From Anaspis maculata (Eukaryota; Arthropoda; Insecta; Coleoptera; Scraptiidae), in NCBI GenBank assembly GCA_949128115.1, contig OX421962.1, positions 98,734,836-98,798,835 on the forward strand: a DNA stretch of 64,000 nucleotides. Reading direction: 5' to 3'. The notes beneath the pieces were generated by a model. The model made no database searches and was not told the DNA's origin. It saw only the letters and a program-made list of their open reading frames with translations. Position numbers and translations under genes: made by a program. This document shows, in pieces, positions 58,241 through 64,000 of the stretch (the first letter of the stretch is position 1; each line of letters starts with the position of its first letter).

Positions 58241-61200
58241 CAGCCTTTCAAAGTTTGACTCATTTATTAAGTACTTTTTATGAATGAGTCACAAATGAGT
58301 TACGGTATTTGGCTGTAGCTTACCACAATTTGATCAGTCCATTTCGGTTATATAATGACTACTTTGTAGAACTGTTTTGGCTGTCATTAATGACATAAGC
58401 ACAATTCAAATGTCACTTTGTACATTTTCTCATTTTTATCAAGTAAATTAAGGCGAATCAGACAAAGTATATAGTATGAAAACATGTGTTACAATTCATC
58501 TTTGTAATACTCCTGCATTGCTCAACTCGCCGACTCGCGACTCGTTAAGCAAACTTAGTCGCATTACAAAAATCATTATTGTAACACAAGTTTTACAATA
58601 CACTATTGAATGCTGATCTACTCATTAGTGAAATTCCATTATGATCCAAGTAGTGGTTTCAAAGTTGGGACAGGCTGAGAGATCATGGGAAAAAATCGAA
58701 TTTAGAAAAAATATGATCGAGTCAGCATATTTTTTTATTATCTCTTCACTTTTAAAGTTATTAGGCCTGTCAGGAAACCAGTATAGGAGACTTGAATGCT
58801 TCGGAGACTTCGAACATTCCAGAACCACCGCGTCGCGTTTACCAGTAGTGAACTTTCACACTTGTTCTTGAACGTACGGGAACCGTCAAGAGCCTCGCGA
58901 CTTATAACGGTATAGAAGTCGATCACGTGCTCATTGAATAATTTTCGACCTTTTTGTGTTCTGAGGGTCGTCCCGTAGCAACCACCGTGGTAAATATCAC
59001 CAAACATGACTACTACACTGTTATTATACCACCAAATTATACCTTCCTACGTTAAAACTCACACCTGTGTCAGAAGTGGGACCAGCTGACCACTGGCAGG
59101 GCTGTATATTTCACTTGAAGAATATTTTTATATGCTCGTGTTGATGAATTTGCGAGAAATTCGATACCCATCTCGATTCAAAGCGAAAAGCTTCATTCCC
59201 CACAAAACTGGGTCTCGATTCTTTTACACGAGATGCGCAATAAATATTTACACCGGAGCAACTTTATGTGGCGTGTATTAGTTTTCAAAACAGCTTTGCA
59301 TACAAAGCGCAGGCATTTTGTTGGCAGTGAAGCTCTGAAAAGCTCGCGCGAATTGGAAACCGCGTCCGTTCAGGTGCAACGCAGAGCGCGCAGCCGAAGA
59401 AGTCCCACAATTCCGCACTTTTTGCTCATTTTCTTCCTCCAGCTCCGCTCAACCATTAAACGCAATTGATTTGGCGAAATAACCGTTTCGGAATTGCCGC
59501 AAATGGCGAAGCACATTTTCACGTTATGTAGGTATATTGTACCGACACCCATTGTATGTGTGTTCGAGTGTTCGAAGGCTCAAGCTTTATTGGTATATGC
59601 AGGTAGGTATAAGTACCTACGCGAAACGTGGATGTGTCAAAAACTATTTTGTACCTATTTCCTGAACAAAATATGTTGTCAGTAAACATCGATGATGGAC
59701 GCGCAGACACAAGACACACACGTACACACACACATACAACTGAAATTCTGAAAGTTCTGCTGGATTCGCTGGCCGTGTCCCTCAAAACTTGGCGGGCGGG
59801 TAGAAAGTTTGAAGCCAGCAGCAAAAATACCGCATGTATTCTCGCAGATGTTGCTCGGCCAACTTGCGGGATGTACTTCATGGTACGACTGCATCGCAAA
59901 CAATTTCTGCTCGATTCTCTAACTTCTATTGAAAAGAGATAAACGTAGGTAGCTAAAGTGGGGAAAAAGCTACTAAAAGAACAAAGGTTTTCAATTGAAA
60001 AGTTGAAAACTATTGAGCCTTTTCCACATGATCATGGTTAGGAATTCCAGGCCGGGGAAAAAATATACTAAGGCAGCAGGTTAGCTATTAAAGAATGTAT
60101 ACATAACAGCTATGAGGCTACGTATAGATACAATTGACACAGTACACAGTTCCAGTTGTCAAACCCTTAAGTCTGAACAGGCGGAAACATCTTTTTAACA
60201 TGGCTGTAAGCAAGCCTCTCCGAGTATTACCTGCAACCGGTAGTACGGCAATGGTTATTAGAAGATAACTGCCAGCGTAGACGGAGACGTACAGAGTCAT
60301 CACGAATCAGCAGGGGAGCGAGGTATGAAATGGCGTTACGATACTTTGACAAGATCCTCTAAAAATAAAAGAGCACAAGCAAAGCCAATTCGGCCAGAGC
60401 CAAATTGGCCCGGAAGCCATTACATTAATAATCATGCCTTTTTGGGATATCGGTTCTTCCGCTCAAATTCCTACTACTTGTGATAATCTCTACGGAAACG
60501 ATTGTCTCTATAATTGTTCCTATGGAGATTATCCCGGCAATAAATTCTGCCGGAAATGGTGCTTTCGCTCGACCCTCCGATATCCCCCAGTCCGTCAGAG
60601 TCTCTGGCTTCCCATTATCTCTTCGTCACAGAAATGGAGAAATAAAGCAATAATTATTGGCTATATTCATTGGATTCTGCACCGCCAAGTTGAAATTAAA
60701 TATTAAGACCTCTGCGAGAACTCCAGAGCGCCCTAATTACAGCCGGGACTCCGCAATATCACATTTGGTTCCACCACAAATCAATCTGCATTAAACTGTG
60801 TGACTACAAGTTGAGCCGAGAGTGGAGTTTAATCTGGGACATAGTGCACGATGGGTCAAGTTTGTAACTCAACCGGGCAGAGCTTAATAATTGAATCACT
60901 CCACGACAACTTGTGCGAACTCGCGCAAGGTATGAAAAATTGGAATAATGCTTCGAGTAAGTATTTTTTGTAATGAAAAAGAAGCTGTCATACGGGAGAT
61001 GGAGGACTAGAGGTACTTGGAGACAAATAACCAACTTTTGATGGGAAAGTTGGGGACGGCTGGATGAGGAGAACGCAGGGGAAAAAAACGGCGTGCGGCC
61101 TTTTTCCTTTTACTCTAATGGAAAACTTTTCATGAAGCTATAAAAGCAGAATATAGGTATACGTGTAGGTGTGGAAGCAGAAGATGGGGTCTATATACTC

Positions 61201-61860
61201 ACCGGTAAGTTCTGGGATTTCGTAATTGGTTAGCAGTCAATGTAAGTAAAGGTAAAGGACAATGGCAATAGCGCTAACTCATTTAAGTCTGTTAATTACA
61301 ATAGCGGAGTTGGAACTCGCGAAATGGCGAGTGGAGTATTTAATATCAAGTCGGAGTGCAGCATAACCCGCAAGGCTTCGGATTTGCTCTATTTCTACGA
61401 CAAATTGAGCTCCGTAAAATAAATTTCGTAATAAATTGAGAGTAGATATCTATTTACTTCGAAAAATCTATTGTGTCACCACAATACTTTTCCGGTGAGT
61501 ATCCAGAAACGTAGATAAGTTTTGGTTCAGAGTGTCCCTTTGGGAGGAAGGTCACAACCTATTTATGGAAAATTGCAGAACAGAACTGTCAGATTGAATA
61601 TTGTCATGGTATATGCCGATCACGTTTTAAATTCAGCAGAAATAAAAACGCGGTTGGCCATGTTGCCTAGAGTGTAACGGACGCTCATAGACCAAGTTGC
61701 GCGGAAACGGGCTGAGCTCAAAGAGGTTAGAAAATTTTGACAAGAAATGCCAGATCTGGCGTCTCCTTGCATCATATCCGCTGCCCTGTTGCCTTGGCCG
61801 TTGTTTGTCATGATGTCAGGTGAGTGTCATAGTTGTTTACATTCCTGGGAAAATTTCATT
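58241..61860. other. Non-coding, nothing recognised
   Basis: About 3.6 kb of apparently single-copy DNA. Only short simple repeats (CA-rich near 59706-59742) and unremarkable ORFs are seen. Confidence 0.4.
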
Positions 61861-61872
61861 TAAGTGTTCTGC

Positions 61873-61902
61873 CCATGGAGGGTAGAGATATACCCTCCAT
61901 GG
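61873..61902. repeat. Perfect 12-bp-arm hairpin
   Basis: CCATGGAGGGTA gagata TACCCTCCATGG, flanked by GTTCTGCC repeats (about 61867, 61903, 61915, 61937). Confidence 0.85.
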
Positions 61903-62860
61903 TTCTGCCCCCGGTTCTGCCATTGCTATATTCATGGTTCTGCCTGTACATTTATGAGGTAAGTAAGTACGAGTAGCACTCTTGTCTCAGTACTTAGGTG
62001 CATGTAATTTTTTTGTTTCATTCAAAGTTGACTTCAGATGCAAATGACCAAGGGGTGAATCCTCGGGTGAATTACTGGGACATCAGAACGTTCAACGGAT
62101 TGTGATGGATTGCCACGGGATTACCACGGGATTCCCACCGGATACGATTTCTTCAAATTAAATGGATAGCCACGGGATTCCAGTGAATTTCCACAAATTA
62201 TCAACAGTTTGGGGCCACGCCTGAATCACCACCAGAGAAAGGCGCTCTTGCTTTGCGGTGCTTATCATCACCTGAGGTCTCCACGCTATAAGGTTATTTA
62301 TTAACGTTACATAGACCAATGGCAGATAGAGGACTTCAATTTTGTTTAGATTTACCAGCAATATCCCTCTGTTAAAACTTGTCAAGAATTACTGGGTTAA
62401 TCAAAGTCCAGGGCCGCAGATTCGGAAAAATGTATCCCTGTGTTATTTGGTCAAATTTACATTTTTGGGAATACTGTTATCGGGTTCGAGCCATATTGAG
62501 GCAAATTTAATGGTTGACCCGCGATGTGGCTCGATTCTTTCTTGAAAAAAGTTGGCTTCTGTAATTTTAGCTTTTTAGGCCAGCCCTTCTGTCAACAGAG
62601 ACAAGCCATGAAATGAATTTGAACCAATTCAATCGAACAGCGAGTAGATTATGACCAGCCAAAAATGAAAACTTGATCCAAAGTTTTACCTTGTATTTTT
62701 TTGTCAAAACTGAAAACGAACTTTTTGGACAAATAACACAGATGTGCAAAATAAAAACCCGCCAATTCTGTGATTTTTCACTATGATATTTCTGCACAAA
62801 ATAAATATGTATTACGATTTTCCAACAGAATTTTGTCATCTTTCAGAAATGAGGATTGAA
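61903..62860. other. Non-coding, nothing recognised
   Basis: Contains GGTTCTGCC repeats, then three CCACGGGATT copies near 62112-62178. No gene recognised. Confidence 0.4.
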
Positions 62861-62869
62861 TCCGAACTC

Positions 62870-63480
62870 TCGGGAGATAGAGACTAGAACCATTCATCTG
62901 AACAACAGAGGAGCAGATCGTCACCTCAATGTCAGCTTTGATGGCTGGACTTCATCTGCAGCACAATCCCACTCCCAAGTACCTCGGTGTGACCTTCGAC
63001 CAAACATTGTCCTTCAAGATCAACTTGGAGAAACTCAGTGCCAAGACGAAGACACGAATGAACCTGGTTCAGAGACTTGCGAGAACTACATGGAGTGTCG
63101 ACGCCACTACTCTTCGGATATCCACCTTTGTCTTGGTCTAGTCGACACTGTCGACAGCGGAATACTGCGCTCCTGTTTGGATGAATAGCACACACACACA
63201 CAACATCATTGACGTCATTTCTTAACCAAGCATTGAGAATCATTGCTGGAGTTGTCAAATCTACCCAGACTTTCTGGCTGCCAATTTTGAACATCGCAGC
63301 CATGTGGAACTGAGAACCAGACCATGAACCACATCGTCGCGGAGTAGGTGTCCGCGGACAATGGCTATCAAAAACTGCATCTGAGCTAGACCTGTAGTTC
63401 CTCAACATCTCCATCGGCAACTTCGCACTCGCCCACTTGCTGCATCTACTCTACCCTCTGTTTCCTAAGATGGCCACTGA
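62870..63480 (+). pseudogene. Reverse-transcriptase C-terminal relic
   Basis: In the frame of 62929-63141, PTPKYLGVTFDQTLSFK and LAKxxTRMNLVQRLARTTW match the post-palm region of LINE reverse transcriptases (KYLGVxxDxxLxFKxHLxxxxxKxxxRxNLxxxLxxTxWG). The next expected block, STAEYCAPVWMNS, follows at about 63149 in a different frame, and a CA repeat and stops come after it. The catalytic palm is absent. A degraded fragment of a LINE different from the one at 47685 and probably from that at 21708. Confidence 0.65.
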
Positions 63481-64000
63481 TATCAGCCTCGCTGACATCT
63501 TTTCCTTTTTTTTTTGCATTAAAGCTACGTCGAACAGTTTCTCTGTGCTTTGCCTATAGATCTTCAAGCGAATGCTGTAGCTGAAGTTAATTCATCTCAC
63601 AGGTTTTCAAGAATTGTTGTATATATTTAGTTATAGTATCAATGTATCTTAAGTACCTACATATAGTGATACTAGGTACTATTGCACTATATAAGTTGAT
63701 TTACGTTGTCACTAAAATTAGATCCTTAGTACAGGCATAGCAATAATTTCAGAAAAATTGTAAAATTTTCGATTATTACCTTCGAGAGCTTGTAAAATCT
63801 ATCACCTAGTGTTAAATTTGAAGGGCACAGATTAATTTCAGATATCAGCTATTGACCTTTATTTTTGACCAAAAATTAGAACAGTTTCCTCAACGTGATT
63901 TATTATTTTATTTGGAAAAACATTCCACCACCAGTCGCCCATTTAAACTGCCGAAAATCTACCAAAATCAAGACGCCTTGAACGTTCGTACAATCTTGCA
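63481..64000. other. AT-rich non-coding DNA
   Basis: No gene or repeat recognised up to the window edge. Confidence 0.4.

Noticed and set aside
1..64000. CRISPR arrays, operons, bacterial promoters or phage genes
   Set aside because: Spliced genes, polymerase III boxes and LINEs show a eukaryotic genome; the only regular array (8501-8680) has no spacers.

Overview
The window is eukaryotic nuclear DNA, most likely from an insect. The evidence is one intact spliced gene with GT/AG introns of 54-148 bp, an arthropod-type initiator (TTCAGT) near its start, a full-length non-LTR retrotransposon of the I/Jockey group, tRNA-derived SINE heads, short 'TAGGTACCTA'-type strings and many termini of the form TACAGGGTG/CACCCTGTA. 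Introns this short fit a beetle-like or other compact-intron insect, but the order cannot be settled from the sequence alone.

Only about 1.3 kb is host coding sequence that I can support: a six-exon equilibrative nucleoside transporter (SLC29/ENT family) at 39191-40823 on the + strand. Two other host-type or transposon-derived genes are present as wrecks: a THAP-domain gene at 17202-17728 with two introns still in place, and fragments of a widespread 'TGCDT ... RAxYQA' protein family at about 14128-14900.

The rest is dominated by mobile and repeated DNA. A complete LINE with two open ORFs lies at 47685-52862 between 12-bp target duplications. Most striking is a set of long inverted-repeat (foldback) elements, nearly all arm and little loop: 1571-3350, 5934-7587, 12405-12990, 15208-16793, 21245-25117 (with a LINE fragment and a second foldback inserted in its arms), 33487-34010, 34854-37922, 42172-43622 and 56037-57525. 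Several have identifiable TA or three-base target duplications, and three can be checked against an uninterrupted copy of the surrounding repeat elsewhere in the window. Two foldbacks with different arms share the same central core. If transcribed, these would give long hairpin RNAs.

Layout: 1-5.4 kb non-coding with a SINE and a foldback; 5.7-8.9 kb a repeat here called family A, split by a foldback and carrying an 18-unit 10-bp satellite; 9-11 kb unique; 11-17 kb SINEs, foldbacks and decayed genes; 17.2-19.3 kb THAP relic, a 54-bp tandem repeat and a GC-rich block; 19.6-25.1 kb nested foldbacks; 25-33 kb mostly unique DNA with small MITEs; 33.5-38 kb foldbacks; 39-41 kb the ENT gene; 42-46.5 kb foldback, second family A copy and hAT-type MITE; 47.7-52.9 kb LINE; 52.98-53.1 kb a hammerhead-ribozyme-like relic; 55.3-58.2 kb nested small insertions; 58.2-64 kb mostly unique with an RT pseudogene near 63 kb. 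All boundaries were read by eye without alignment software.
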